A DNA stretch of 64,000 bases from CAYRFQ01 sp964423615 (GTDB lineage Bacteria; Planctomycetota; Planctomycetia; Gemmatales; Gemmataceae): NCBI GenBank assembly GCA_964423615.1, contig CAYRFQ010000007.1:1-64000 (forward strand), written 5' to 3'. The translations under genes and the position numbers were made by a program. Positions 26,847-35,611 of this stretch are shown in pieces. Each line of letters opens with the position of its first letter. Position 1 is the stretch's first letter. Below the pieces are notes generated by a model, which searched no databases, was not told the origin of the DNA, and was given only the letters and a program-made list of their open reading frames with translations.

Positions 26847-29214
26847 CGCAGGATTACCCAAGACCAAGACGAAGGTCGATTACCGGGTACAAATCGTTAC
26901 AATTGTACTCGTGCTGTACTCGGGATGCCTTGTCGATTTGGCATTCCTATTGCCGGGTCAATCGATCTGGCCGGCGCCGATCATTTGGGTCACGCTTGGA
27001 GTGTTGACACTTGGAGTGAACTGGTGGATCTCGCACAAGAAGACTTCCCACGTGCGAGCGGTCGTCGGGGTATTCCTGACCGTATTAGTGATACTGCCAT
27101 TCGTGCCGTTGCGAAACCAACTCTCCGGGTCTGGTGGGATACCCATGGAGATGAATGTACTGCTTGCATTCCGAAATCTTGGGTTGGCCTTGGCGGCCTT
27201 TTCGATGTCGCCAACATTCCTTCGGCTCTCGGGTCTCGTGAGTTTATTTTTGACGCTTTTTAGTGTAAGCCTGCCAAACAGTTCCGCTATGGGGACTTGG
27301 CTTGGCATTTATGCTGGCCTCGCGACTTTGTGGCTGATGGTGGTGTACTGGGACGCTTGGATTGGTAACAAGCCGAACGCACTCCCAACTCATGGTTCTC
27401 TGGGCTTCCCAGCCGTGGCTCTGGTATTGATGCTGTTGGTCGTTGGAAGCGTTGTGGGTGGGATGCTCGCTGCTCCCAAAGACATCTCTGCATTTTGGTT
27501 GCAGGTCAGCCCCTTCTCAGGGGGTACGGAACGGTTTGATCCAAATGCATGGGCTGGAGTCGGTGACGGAGACGAGCAGGTCGCCGGAGATAACCCAGAG
27601 ACAGTTGGGAACGTCAAAAGTGACATTATGTTGAAGGACGACGGACCCTCACTCTACGACGTCGTGAGTGATATGTATGGCGAGCCGTTCAAGGTGAAAA
27701 AAATCAGACAAGCGATTCCGTTGGGGTGGATTAAATCGCGAGAACTGGATCGCAAACCGGCCGAGAACTTCAAGGCCAATCGAAGGTTTCCGACTTCACG
27801 AAACATCCCGCAACGAGATCGACGACCCGATAGTGTGGAAACCGACGCACTTTTTTTTGTATCCGGTAAGACCCCGCAATATTTGCGAATAAGTGCGTAC
27901 GACCGGTTCGATGGGCGAACTCTGATCGAGGAACCAGTTCTGTCTCTACCGGTAGATCAAACAGGAAGTATGAAGGCGGACAACTGGTTTGTGATCGCCC
28001 TGATGAAACACCTTCCCTGGGTGAACGGACAAGTCAAACACGACATCAAGCTAGCTCATCTAGGGAAGCAATTGAGCGTTAGGGAATTGCCAACGCCGCC
28101 CCATCTGGAGGCCTTTCGGTTAGGGCGGGTGAACCGCCCTGATTTCTTCAACTGGTCCCAAATCGATGTGCTCGCTTTGACTTATCGCAAGGTCCCCCCT
28201 GGCGAACAGTTGGAGCTTGTTTCGGGTATTCTTGACAGACGGAAACTCAGTGGCGATGACTTTAATACTGCTGAGGACATGCAAAGTGTAGCCTCACCGC
28301 TCCCGCAAACCGTCCACAACAAGTGGGAATCGCTTGCCGAAAAGTGGGTCGAAGGGCTCCCTCGAGGGAGGGAGCAGGTCGAAGCGATCGAGAACAAACT
28401 TCGAACCGAATACACACTCGATCCGATGGTCAAAATTCCCCAAGGTGAAGACACAATATCACCTTTTCTGTTCGAATCTCGGCGTGGTCCGGACTATATG
28501 TTTGCCGTGTCGGCAGCGGTGCTGCTCCGTTCGCTCGGTTATTATACTCGGGTAACGAGTGGCTTTTACGTCGACCCGGAAAAGTTCGATTATACGACGC
28601 AGCACACACCGGTCCGCCAAGAAGATGCTCACTTCTGGGTTGAAGTCCGGTTACGGACTGGCGCTTGGATGGTTGTAGAACCGAGTCCTGGCTATGAGAT
28701 ACCTCGACCGGCACGTACTCTCTGGGAATCGTTGTGTTCGGCGGTAGCGGCCGTGGCAAATTGGCTTGCGGAGAACTGGTTGGTCGTCGGGTCGCTGTTG
28801 AATGTGACGGTTTTGGGCGTCCTGTTCCGGCGGCGAATTTATGACGTCATCGCGACCTGGGTCTGGCACCTCAGATCGAAAGCGGACACACGAGGACATA
28901 TCGTAAGCACTTTGAGCCTGCTCGATGCTCGGTGTCGCTGGGCAGGTGTTCCACGACCAACGGGGACGACCTTCACGAAGTGGTATAAAAAAGTTGTTCT
29001 CGAGAATACTGACCCGATTAAACTGTCTTGCGAATTGCCTCGATTGGCAAACTGGGCCCTGTACTCACCCGTCGAGAGTTCCTCGGAGCCCGATAAAGTT
29101 AAAAGTTTGTCCGTGTGTCGGCAAGCTGTGAAGACTTGGACGATGAGACGACTGCGGGAGGCACTCCTCGGTCAGATTTCCCCTGATACCCAACCTGAGG
29201 TTTTTGGTCGATGA
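26839..29214 (+). CDS. TgpA-like membrane transglutaminase-family protein with degenerate active site
   Basis: A 791-residue protein: five to seven membrane segments in residues about 15-215 (DUF3488/TgpA-type N-terminus), a large outside region, a transglutaminase core at about 535-620, one more membrane segment near 640-660 and a C-terminal DUF4129-like cytoplasmic part (RCRWAGVPRPTGTTFTKWY). In active members the core reads G-x-C-E-x-F-A; here it reads GPDYMFA, so Asp552 replaces the catalytic Cys. His598 in HFWVEV is kept, and the usual Asp is Glu614 (VEPSP). It is probably a non-catalytic scaffold or binding protein. ATG 26839 overlaps the DUF58 stop, and its own stop overlaps the MoxR start (ATGA). 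Confidence 0.85.
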   Translation: MPDAGLPKTKTKVDYRVQIVTIVLVLYSGCLVDLAFLLPGQSIWPAPIIWVTLGVLTLGVNWWISHKKTSHVRAVVGVFLTVLVILPFVPLRNQLSGSGGIPMEMNVLLAFRNLGLALAAFSMSPTFLRLSGLVSLFLTLFSVSLPNSSAMGTWLGIYAGLATLWLMVVYWDAWIGNKPNALPTHGSLGFPAVALVLMLLVVGSVVGGMLAAPKDISAFWLQVSPFSGGTERFDPNAWAGVGDGDEQVAGDNPETVGNVKSDIMLKDDGPSLYDVVSDMYGEPFKVKKIRQAIPLGWIKSRELDRKPAENFKANRRFPTSRNIPQRDRRPDSVETDALFFVSGKTPQYLRISAYDRFDGRTLIEEPVLSLPVDQTGSMKADNWFVIALMKHLPWVNGQVKHDIKLAHLGKQLSVRELPTPPHLEAFRLGRVNRPDFFNWSQIDVLALTYRKVPPGEQLELVSGILDRRKLSGDDFNTAEDMQSVASPLPQTVHNKWESLAEKWVEGLPRGREQVEAIENKLRTEYTLDPMVKIPQGEDTISPFLFESRRGPDYMFAVSAAVLLRSLGYYTRVTSGFYVDPEKFDYTTQHTPVRQEDAHFWVEVRLRTGAWMVVEPSPGYEIPRPARTLWESLCSAVAAVANWLAENWLVVGSLLNVTVLGVLFRRRIYDVIATWVWHLRSKADTRGHIVSTLSLLDARCRWAGVPRPTGTTFTKWYKKVVLENTDPIKLSCELPRLANWALYSPVESSSEPDKVKSLSVCRQAVKTWTMRRLREALLGQISPDTQPEVFGR

Positions 29215-30149
29215 GCCTGGTGAATGAGACCAAGGATTCGATAGCTGAGCTTCGCGTGGCCTTGAACGCCGCGTTGCGGGGAAAGTCGCAAGTATGTGAT
29301 TTGATCCTGACGTGTTTGTTGGCCCGAGGACATCTGCTCCTGGAAGACATGCCAGGGCTGGGGAAGACGACTATCGCCAAGGCCCTGGCGGACGCTGTCG
29401 GTGGGAAATTCTCTCGGGTCCAATGCACCCCCGATTTGTTGCCTGGTGACATCACAGGATTCAATGTCTTTAATCAAAAAACGCGAGAGTTCGATTTCTT
29501 GCCGGGGCCGGTATTCGCCGATGTGTTGTTGGCCGACGAGATCAATCGGGCGACTCCCCGGACGCAAAGTGCTTTGCTCGAGGCGATGGCCGAACGGCAG
29601 GTGACCGTCGACAACGTACGTTATCCGCTGAGTGCTACGTTCTTTGTGATTGCCACCCAGAATCCAGTAGAGCATCACGGCACGTACCCTCTCCCGGAAG
29701 CCCAACTCGACCGCTTCTGCATGAAAATGAGCATCGGTTACCCGAATAAAGCCGACGAGATGCAAATGTTGGAGTCGGCGGTCGGAGTTCTCGATCGGAA
29801 CGGCCAAGCCACCCAATCAGTTCTGAAAGAAAATGAGTTGGCCGATCTTCAACAGCAGGTAGCGAATGTTGCTGTGGAAGCGCTAGTGCGAGAGTATTTG
29901 GTCGAGTTGGGGAGTCTTACTCGAGGACACTCCCAAATCTCGCTGGGTCTGAGTCCCAGGGGTTTGTTGGCGTGGCAACGTGCCGCTCAGGCGCGTGCCT
30001 TCCTTGAAGGCCGAGATTTTGTGATCCCCGACGACATTCAAGATGTGGCGATCCCGGTGTTGGGTGTCCGCTTGGGTCTCGAACCCGATACATCTTCGCG
30101 AGTTCTCTCGGACATCCTTGCATCTGTCAAGGTTCCTGTTCAGCGCTGA
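29211..30149 (+). CDS. MoxR-family AAA+ ATPase
   Basis: A 312-residue AAA+ chaperone of the MoxR group. Walker A is MPGLGKTT (about residues 47-54), Walker B is LLADEINRATP, sensor 1 is VIATQNPVEHHGTYPLPEAQLDRF-like (the hallmark QNPxExxGTYPLPEAQ region), and a C-terminal lid contains SLGLSPRG and the FVIPDDIQDVA motif. MoxR ATPases are thought to remodel or load metal or cofactor into partner proteins carrying VWA domains; the DUF58 product encoded first in this operon is the natural partner. ATG 29211 overlaps the preceding stop codon by four bases, so the three genes are translationally coupled. Confidence 0.95.
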   Translation: MSLVNETKDSIAELRVALNAALRGKSQVCDLILTCLLARGHLLLEDMPGLGKTTIAKALADAVGGKFSRVQCTPDLLPGDITGFNVFNQKTREFDFLPGPVFADVLLADEINRATPRTQSALLEAMAERQVTVDNVRYPLSATFFVIATQNPVEHHGTYPLPEAQLDRFCMKMSIGYPNKADEMQMLESAVGVLDRNGQATQSVLKENELADLQQQVANVAVEALVREYLVELGSLTRGHSQISLGLSPRGLLAWQRAAQARAFLEGRDFVIPDDIQDVAIPVLGVRLGLEPDTSSRVLSDILASVKVPVQR

Positions 30150-30174
30150 CCCGAATTCCACTGGGGACCGGTTT

Positions 30175-31782
30175 ATGGACATTTTTTGGTCAATCGTTTG
30201 GGCCTTCGTCGTACGCATCGGTCAAGCCGCCATCCTGGCGTCTCCAACGATCGTCTGCGGCTTTTTAGTTGCTGGCATTCTTCGGCGGATGCTCTCGCCG
30301 CAAGCAACTTGTAATCTCTTTGGGGGTGGAGGTTGGAGCGGATTGCCAAGGGCTTGGGCCATCGGGACGCTTTTGCCAGTATGCTCGTTCGGGGTCATAC
30401 CGGTGGCTCGGGAACTGAGGCGTGCAGGGGTCCCGAGTGGTACGGTGCTAACATTCGCCCTGACTGCCCCGCTGCTAAATCCGCTTTCGATTCTTTACGG
30501 ATTAACGCTGTCGCAGCCGTTTGTGATTTTCAGTTTCATTCTTCTATCGATGGTCGTCGCGGTGATCGCTGGTTGGGCCTGGAACATAGCCCTCGCCAAG
30601 ACTGGCGACACTCTGGAAGCTGTGACAACGGCGATGCCACCAGAGGGATTAAAGCGTCTGGCGGCTGTAGCTGTCACGGCTGGCAAGGAATCCATTGGAC
30701 CGACCATAATTTATCTTCTGATCGGGCTGGCGGGAGTTGCGTTCCTCAGCGCGATCTTGCCGGGAGGTTACTTGCAGCACACCATGCTCCATGGTGATCC
30801 GAAGAGTCCTCCTTTGATGGCTTTGGTGTCATTACCGGCTTATGCACCACCGATGGACGTGATGAAAACCTTGGGGATCATGTTCGACCATGGCAACTCG
30901 GTTGGTGCTGCTTACGTCTTGTTAGTCCTTGGTGCGGGGATGAATGTTGGGTTGTTGGCATGGATGGTTCATCACTTTGGGTTGGTTCGCCCACTGGTGT
31001 GGCTCTCGGTGGTCGTTGTCTTGGCCATCGGGATTGGTTACGCGGTGGAGTATCCGTTAAACATGTCGTTGCGGCCTGCGACTCACTCTCACGCGTTCGA
31101 CCACTGGACGACCCCATTCGACTACCGTCTTGGATGGGATGCTATCAATCGAGTCGGTCCGATGGTAACGGAGGTTCTTGGTCCGCTGGAACTGCCTTCC
31201 TTGTGTGGGTGGGGGTTGTTGGTGTTGATTGGGCTTGGTGCGATGTTGACGCAACGGTTTTTCGATTTAGAAGGCTTCCTCGTAGCTTCCCCCCCTCAAT
31301 CGAACAAAAAAGTCCCAGTTTGGAATCGACCGATTCCACCGAAGGTGTTGGGGATCATCGCGCTGGTAGGGTTGGCGCTTGCTGCGGTGCTGGGAGCCTA
31401 TATTTACTACCCGGACCCTGGAACTGTTTTTGCTGAAATGTCTCGGGCCAAGGCCTCCTCTTTGCAGCCGGTCATCAGCCTCGATCCCACCAACGACCCC
31501 AAGAATTCACGTTCCGAACTGGAAAAGAAAGAGCTTGCTGATTTGGGTAAGCAAGAACTTCGTCGATTTGGTGAACTCATCAAGAAACTTCAAGTTGGGG
31601 TCTACATACGCAACGGGAGTTTGACACAAGAACAACGTGACACCTCCGAAGAGCTGTTGTATGTCTTGGAGGAGATTTATGACGCGCTTGACCACGGCGA
31701 TTACGGGACAGCCAATGAGGTCCGTCGAGAAACTAGTATCGTTTACGACCAATGCCGGGAGGCCTTCCTGGGAGGGTCTTGA
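30175..31782 (+). CDS. DUF318-family permease (PF03773-like) with acidic C-terminal extension
   Basis: A 535-residue membrane protein with about ten membrane segments. The first half holds the family motif PVCSFGVIPVARELRRAG (usually CSCG; here C70-S-F-G, so one Cys is lost) and APLLNPLSI. A related motif, VSLPAYAPPMDVMKT, recurs in the second half. The last ~95 residues are hydrophilic and helical (ELEKKELADLGKQELRRFG), an unusual addition. Members of this family are proposed exporters of metal or metalloid compounds. It lies 25 bases after moxR and 97 bases before the zinc-uptake genes, so it may belong to the latter. Start ATG 30175 has GGGGA upstream. Confidence 0.82.
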   Translation: MDIFWSIVWAFVVRIGQAAILASPTIVCGFLVAGILRRMLSPQATCNLFGGGGWSGLPRAWAIGTLLPVCSFGVIPVARELRRAGVPSGTVLTFALTAPLLNPLSILYGLTLSQPFVIFSFILLSMVVAVIAGWAWNIALAKTGDTLEAVTTAMPPEGLKRLAAVAVTAGKESIGPTIIYLLIGLAGVAFLSAILPGGYLQHTMLHGDPKSPPLMALVSLPAYAPPMDVMKTLGIMFDHGNSVGAAYVLLVLGAGMNVGLLAWMVHHFGLVRPLVWLSVVVVLAIGIGYAVEYPLNMSLRPATHSHAFDHWTTPFDYRLGWDAINRVGPMVTEVLGPLELPSLCGWGLLVLIGLGAMLTQRFFDLEGFLVASPPQSNKKVPVWNRPIPPKVLGIIALVGLALAAVLGAYIYYPDPGTVFAEMSRAKASSLQPVISLDPTNDPKNSRSELEKKELADLGKQELRRFGELIKKLQVGVYIRNGSLTQEQRDTSEELLYVLEEIYDALDHGDYGTANEVRRETSIVYDQCREAFLGGS

Positions 31783-31879
31783 AAAACGGTCGCTTGGTTG
31801 CGTCGAACAGGGATGGTTTGCGTCTCGCCGGAGTGGACGCTTCGGACTCCACTATTTCTAACAATATCAAGAGATCATC

Positions 31880-32923
31880 ATGAAACGCCGATATACGTCC
31901 ATTGCTCTTTTGCTAGTTTGTGCTTCCTGGTTCGTGGCCGGGTGTGGAAATGGGACACAGCAGAAGGATCACGACCACCATGGTCATCATCACCATCACG
32001 CGGTCGACCCACACATCTGGCACGATCCCAAGAATGCCATCCACAGCATCGGACAGATTCGTGATGCCCTCAAGAAAAAGGTCAAAGGTACCTCAGGAAA
32101 GCCCAAGGTCGTAGCGACCTTCAGCGTTTTGGGTGACTGGGTCAAGAATGTGGGCGGGGAAGACATCGAGCTGATAACGTTGGTTGGGGCCGATGGTGAT
32201 GCCCACACGTTTGAACCGACGGCCAGCGACGCCAAGGCGGTAGCGAACGCCGACTTGGTCTTCGAGATCGGAATTGGTTTCGAAACCTGGCTCGACAAGC
32301 TATACAAGTCTTCTGAGTCGAAAGGTCGTCGGGTCGTCGTTTCGCGAGGCCTGGAGTTAATCGAATCAGAACACCATCATCATCACCATGAGGATGATGA
32401 CGAAGATGGTCACCACGATGAAGACGAAGACCATGATCACAACGAAAAAGAACTCGACCTGGTTACAAGTGAATTCGCCGAGCAGTTCGAAACTCGAGCC
32501 ACGAAGTATATCGCTGAGTTGAACGCTTTGGATCAGTTCGTTCAGGACGAAGTCAAGAAGCTACCAATCCCACGACGCATTCTTGTGACGAACCACGACA
32601 CGTTTGGATACTTCGCTCGCAGGTATGACTTCAAGGTCCCGGCGACGGTTCTGGCTTCATTCTCGTCGGAAGCGAACGACCCATCTCCGAAAACTTTCGC
32701 AAGGTTGATTCGTAAGATCAAGGTCCAGAAAGTACCGGCGATCTTCGCCGAGAATACAACCAATCCGAAACTCACGGAACGGTTGGCCAAGGAAGCCGAT
32801 GTCAAGTTGGGTCCACCACTGTACACCGATGCCCTTGGAGAGTCGGGAACCGACGGGGAAACGTATCTGAAGATGATGCGGTACAACGTGACGACCATAG
32901 TAGAGAATTTGAAAGCGGATTAA
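31880..32923 (+). CDS. znuA: Zinc-type ABC transporter substrate-binding lipoprotein (ZnuA-like) with permuted metal-ligand block
   Basis: A 347-residue lipoprotein (lipobox VAGC, Cys22) that should capture zinc or manganese for the ZnuBC channel. Ligand motifs seen: DPHIWHDP at residues 43-50, DAHTFEPT with His109, NHDTFGYF with His239, and a late Asp near YTDALG (about 317). Two His/Asp-rich tracts occur, at 30-40 and 165-188. In ZnuA/TroA proteins the DPHxWxDP block lies between the first and third His ligands, after the central His-rich loop; here it is at the N-terminus and absent from its normal place, where the second His tract runs straight into the following helix. Either a segment moved between the two His-rich tracts or the fold is permuted. 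The stop overlaps the znuC start. Confidence 0.85.
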   Translation: MKRRYTSIALLLVCASWFVAGCGNGTQQKDHDHHGHHHHHAVDPHIWHDPKNAIHSIGQIRDALKKKVKGTSGKPKVVATFSVLGDWVKNVGGEDIELITLVGADGDAHTFEPTASDAKAVANADLVFEIGIGFETWLDKLYKSSESKGRRVVVSRGLELIESEHHHHHHEDDDEDGHHDEDEDHDHNEKELDLVTSEFAEQFETRATKYIAELNALDQFVQDEVKKLPIPRRILVTNHDTFGYFARRYDFKVPATVLASFSSEANDPSPKTFARLIRKIKVQKVPAIFAENTTNPKLTERLAKEADVKLGPPLYTDALGESGTDGETYLKMMRYNVTTIVENLKAD

Positions 32924-33708
32924 TGATCCCTTTTTTCTCCTACAACTGGTGTCGTAGGTGCAAAGATAGCGATCCAGAATCGAGCAGTGACGCGTTGTAT
33001 CTAGAAGATGTAACGGTGGTCTATCCGGGTCATGAACGAGCTGCCCTCCAAGGAATCGATCTGAGTGTTCCTTGTGGCCATCAAGTTGCTCTCGTCGGTC
33101 CGAATGGGGCCGGCAAGAGTACGCTACTCAAGGTGATCGCTGGGTTGATTCCACTAACTTCGGGAATCCTGCGTGTCCACGGCAATCCGCTGGGAGCCTG
33201 CCACCATCGCGTGGCGTACCTTCCCCAAAGAAGTGAGATCAACTGGCATTTTCCGGTGACGGTACGACGGTTCGTCATGGCCGGACGGTTCGTTCATCTC
33301 GGATGGTTTCGGTGGCCCCGGTCTTCGGACCACGAGATCGTGAGCGAGGTCTTGCGGCAACTCGGGATAGAGTTTTTGTCAGGGCGACAGATCGGCGAGT
33401 TGTCCGGTGGCCAACAACAACGCATCTTGTTGGCCCGAGCATTGGCCCAAGGCGCTGATCTGTTGTTGTTCGATGAACCGCTGAATGCTGTCGATCTGGA
33501 GACTTGTGAGGTCATCCAACAGATCATGAAGGACCTGCGAACTCAAGGAAAGACCGTCCTTGCTGCGACTCACAACCTCGAGCGTCTGTCTGACGAATTC
33601 GATGATGCCGTCTGTTTGGAACAAGGTCAACAGCTTACCTCCGAAACGAGCATCATCACCAAGGGCCCCAAGTCCGAGGCATTATGGACTGGTTTATCGA
33701 ACCGCTGA
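32923..33708 (+). CDS. znuC: Zinc/manganese ABC transporter ATP-binding protein (ZnuC-like)
   Basis: A 261-residue ATPase energising metal uptake. Walker A is GPNGAGKST (about residues 65-73), the Q-loop is YLPQRSEINWHFPVTV, typical of metal-family ATPases, the signature is LSGGQQQR, Walker B is LLLFDEP and the switch His is in ATHN. An atypical Cys-containing leader of about 25 residues (NWCRRCKDSD) precedes the ABC domain; a shorter start is possible, but ATG 32923 shares a base with the znuA stop and so is translationally coupled. The downstream permease gene overlaps its end by 25 bases. Confidence 0.93.
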   Translation: MIPFFSYNWCRRCKDSDPESSSDALYLEDVTVVYPGHERAALQGIDLSVPCGHQVALVGPNGAGKSTLLKVIAGLIPLTSGILRVHGNPLGACHHRVAYLPQRSEINWHFPVTVRRFVMAGRFVHLGWFRWPRSSDHEIVSEVLRQLGIEFLSGRQIGELSGGQQQRILLARALAQGADLLLFDEPLNAVDLETCEVIQQIMKDLRTQGKTVLAATHNLERLSDEFDDAVCLEQGQQLTSETSIITKGPKSEALWTGLSNR

Positions 33709-34514
33709 CCTACCCTTTCTTTCGCAGCGCACTTTTGGGCGCTGCCATCATTGGGTTAGTATGCGGCTGGCTGAGTGCTTACGTTGTCCCACGGGGGATG
33801 GCTTTCGTGGGTGATGGACTGGCCCATTCGACGTTACCGGGGCTTGCCTTAGCCTACCTTTGGGGTTGGCCACTTCCTATTGGCGGTCTCTTGGCTGCAG
33901 TCCTCACGGCCATCGGGATTGGTTGGTTTTCTCAACGGTCTCAGCTCAGAGAGGACACGGCGATTGGGGTGGTCTTCACATCGATGTTCGCCGCTGGCAT
34001 TCTGTTGCTAACTTTGAAAGAGACCTATCGCGATTTGAGTCACATTCTCTTCGGATATATCCTGGGTGTGACCAACTCGGACCTGGTCGTTTTGAGCGGG
34101 GTCGCGGTTCTGGTTGTCCTGACACTTATGCTGTTCCACAAGGAGCTGGAACTGACCTCATATGATCCTATTCACGCCAAGGCCATTGGTGTGTCCGCTC
34201 ACACGATGCGCTACCTCTTGTTAGTTCTATTAGCCTTGGCTGTGGTCACGTGCATTCAGGCTGTTGGTGTGGTGTTTACGGTTGCATTGCTTGTCACGCC
34301 AGGGGCAACTGGGAGCATGCTGTCGAAACAATTCTCGAGGGTGATTACACTTTCCGTCGTTGTTGCTGTGGCCTCCGCTTTTCTTGGCCTCTACACGTCT
34401 TGGTTTGCTGATGTGTCCCCTGGAGCCTCCATCGTATTAACCTGCTCGGGTACCTTCTTCGTTGTTTGGATGGCCCAAACTCTTCGGGGACCGAGCGGTT
34501 CAGCTGCCCGTTGA
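33684..34514 (+). CDS. znuB: Zinc/manganese ABC transporter permease (ZnuB-like)
   Basis: A 276-residue permease of the ABC-3 family with about eight or nine membrane segments. Family landmarks: the ALLGAAIIGLVCGWLSAYVV start, FVGDGLAHSTLPGLALAYL, the loop YILGVTNSD and LTSYDPIHAKAIG (contact helix for the ATPase), and VVFTVALLVTPGAT. It forms the membrane channel for ZnuA and ZnuC. The start lies inside the znuC coding sequence. Metal specificity between zinc and manganese cannot be settled from this gene; the neighbouring CobW and DUF1826 genes favour zinc. Confidence 0.93.
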   Translation: MDWFIEPLTYPFFRSALLGAAIIGLVCGWLSAYVVPRGMAFVGDGLAHSTLPGLALAYLWGWPLPIGGLLAAVLTAIGIGWFSQRSQLREDTAIGVVFTSMFAAGILLLTLKETYRDLSHILFGYILGVTNSDLVVLSGVAVLVVLTLMLFHKELELTSYDPIHAKAIGVSAHTMRYLLLVLLALAVVTCIQAVGVVFTVALLVTPGATGSMLSKQFSRVITLSVVVAVASAFLGLYTSWFADVSPGASIVLTCSGTFFVVWMAQTLRGPSGSAAR

Positions 34515-34897
34515 GAGTCAGCGCGGACATGTATTGTATGCTTGGAGAACGGATGAGTTGCAGAACCTTCCGTCCTCCATCAGATTGTCTAATCATATTT
34601 ATTACTAGTATCATTATCATAAAATTCAGGCACTCTAAAACTTCGCAGTTTGGATACTCGGTTTTAGGTCTATTTCTTTTTCTTGTCTGGCTAATGATTC
34701 TCCCATACCACCTGAATGGTCCGCCGACCTGTTGGCATTTTGACAGTTCACTTCGACTCTCAACATTTACTAATAATCGAGACCGCCAAAGGCGTAATTC
34801 CAAAAATTCGTTCAAGCACCTTGTTTGATCTGCATACAATGGTATAACTTGGTAAAACGAATTCGTCTTCGATTAAAAAGACAGAGGTTCGGTCTCC
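34515..34897. other. Intergenic region, 383 bases, AT-rich
   Basis: Gap between znuB and the ferredoxin-like gene, notably AT-rich at 34585-34680. It holds the Fur/Zur-box-like sequence at 34606-34624 and probably the promoter of the second half of the metal locus. No gene was seen. Confidence 0.5.
34606..34624 (-). promoter_or_regulatory. Candidate Fur/Zur-family operator
   Basis: On the minus strand the segment reads TTTTATGATAATGATACTA, containing the GATAATGATA tandem-hexamer pattern typical of Fur-family boxes (cyanobacterial Zur sites resemble TGATAATnATTATCA). The match covers only part of a full palindrome, and it lies about 275 bases before the ferredoxin-like gene, so the assignment is tentative. 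Confidence 0.3.
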
Positions 34898-35281
34898 ATG
34901 GTTAACTCTGCCAACCTAACCACCAAACGGCAAGCACTTGGTCAAGTCCTTTTTTGTCTGGGTTGTTGTTGCGGCAGAACTGGCCGAGGCAAGCCCCCTG
35001 TGCCTGTCGAAAGACTCAAGCAGATCTGGAAAGAAGAAAAACTCAACCGAACGGTTCAACTGACAATTTCGGGCTGTTTAGGACCTTGTGATGTAGCGAA
35101 TGTGGCTGTTGTTTCCTCCCGCTTGGGGATGGAGTGGTTTGGTGGGTTTGGGACAGATGCCGATTATGACCTTCTGATCGAGTGGGCCAGAAAGTGCCAT
35201 CAGGAAGCCCGTCTTTTGCCTACGCCCGAACGACTCGGTCCGTTCCGGTTTGAGCGTTACTTGGACACGACCGTTGCCTGA
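34898..35281 (+). CDS. Thioredoxin-like [2Fe-2S] ferredoxin-type protein
   Basis: A 127-residue cytoplasmic protein with the thioredoxin-like ferredoxin pattern: a Cys cluster C20-L-G-C23-C24-C25 followed about 35 residues later by C60-LGP-C64 (SGCLGPCDVANV). These are the probable cluster or metal ligands, though the first cluster is richer in Cys than usual. Proteins of this type are found beside COG0523 GTPases and cobalamin genes. It is the first of a tightly spaced set leading to the CobW-type GTPase (gaps of 21 and 6 bases), which suggests a metal-sensing, metal-carrying or redox role in zinc homeostasis. Function unproven. Confidence 0.75.
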   Translation: MVNSANLTTKRQALGQVLFCLGCCCGRTGRGKPPVPVERLKQIWKEEKLNRTVQLTISGCLGPCDVANVAVVSSRLGMEWFGGFGTDADYDLLIEWARKCHQEARLLPTPERLGPFRFERYLDTTVA

Positions 35282-35302
35282 TTTCAAAAGTAGGAGAACT
35301 AA

Positions 35303-35605
35303 ATGCCCTTGAATCTATTTGGGCAGCAACCCAAGAAAGATCCAAATCGAACGAAGACCATCCGAAATTGGGTCAGCACTTCGTTGGGACTTGACGAGGA
35401 CGTTACCGTAATGATCACCGAACTGGAATGTACCGAGGAAGGCTGCCCGCCTCTGGAAACGGTGATCGCGATTTTGGACAACCCGGGCAACCCCAAGCAG
35501 TTCAAAATTCACAAACCAATCTCAGAGGTGACGCAGGAAGATGTTGTGAAAGTCGTCAACTCGGAGAGCCAATGTTCTTCTCACAAAAGTACGGATAAGG
35601 AGTAA
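35303..35605 (+). CDS. Conserved small protein associated with CobW-type GTPases
   Basis: A 100-residue protein without signal peptide. The central part has the pattern ELECTEEGCPPLETVIA and a later FKIHKPISEVTQEDV, a combination I have seen in small proteins of unknown function from cyanobacteria and proteobacteria. The CTEEGC pair could bind metal. It lies 21 bases after the ferredoxin-like gene and 6 bases before the GTPase gene, so cotranscription is very likely. AGGAG lies upstream of ATG 35303. Confidence 0.72.
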   Translation: MPLNLFGQQPKKDPNRTKTIRNWVSTSLGLDEDVTVMITELECTEEGCPPLETVIAILDNPGNPKQFKIHKPISEVTQEDVVKVVNSESQCSSHKSTDKE

Positions 35606-35611
35606 GAGTTC

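Noticed and set aside
29172..29816. Open frame of 214 codons on the minus strand
   Set aside because: It is antisense to moxR, whose AAA+ motifs are intact; its own translation shows no family pattern.
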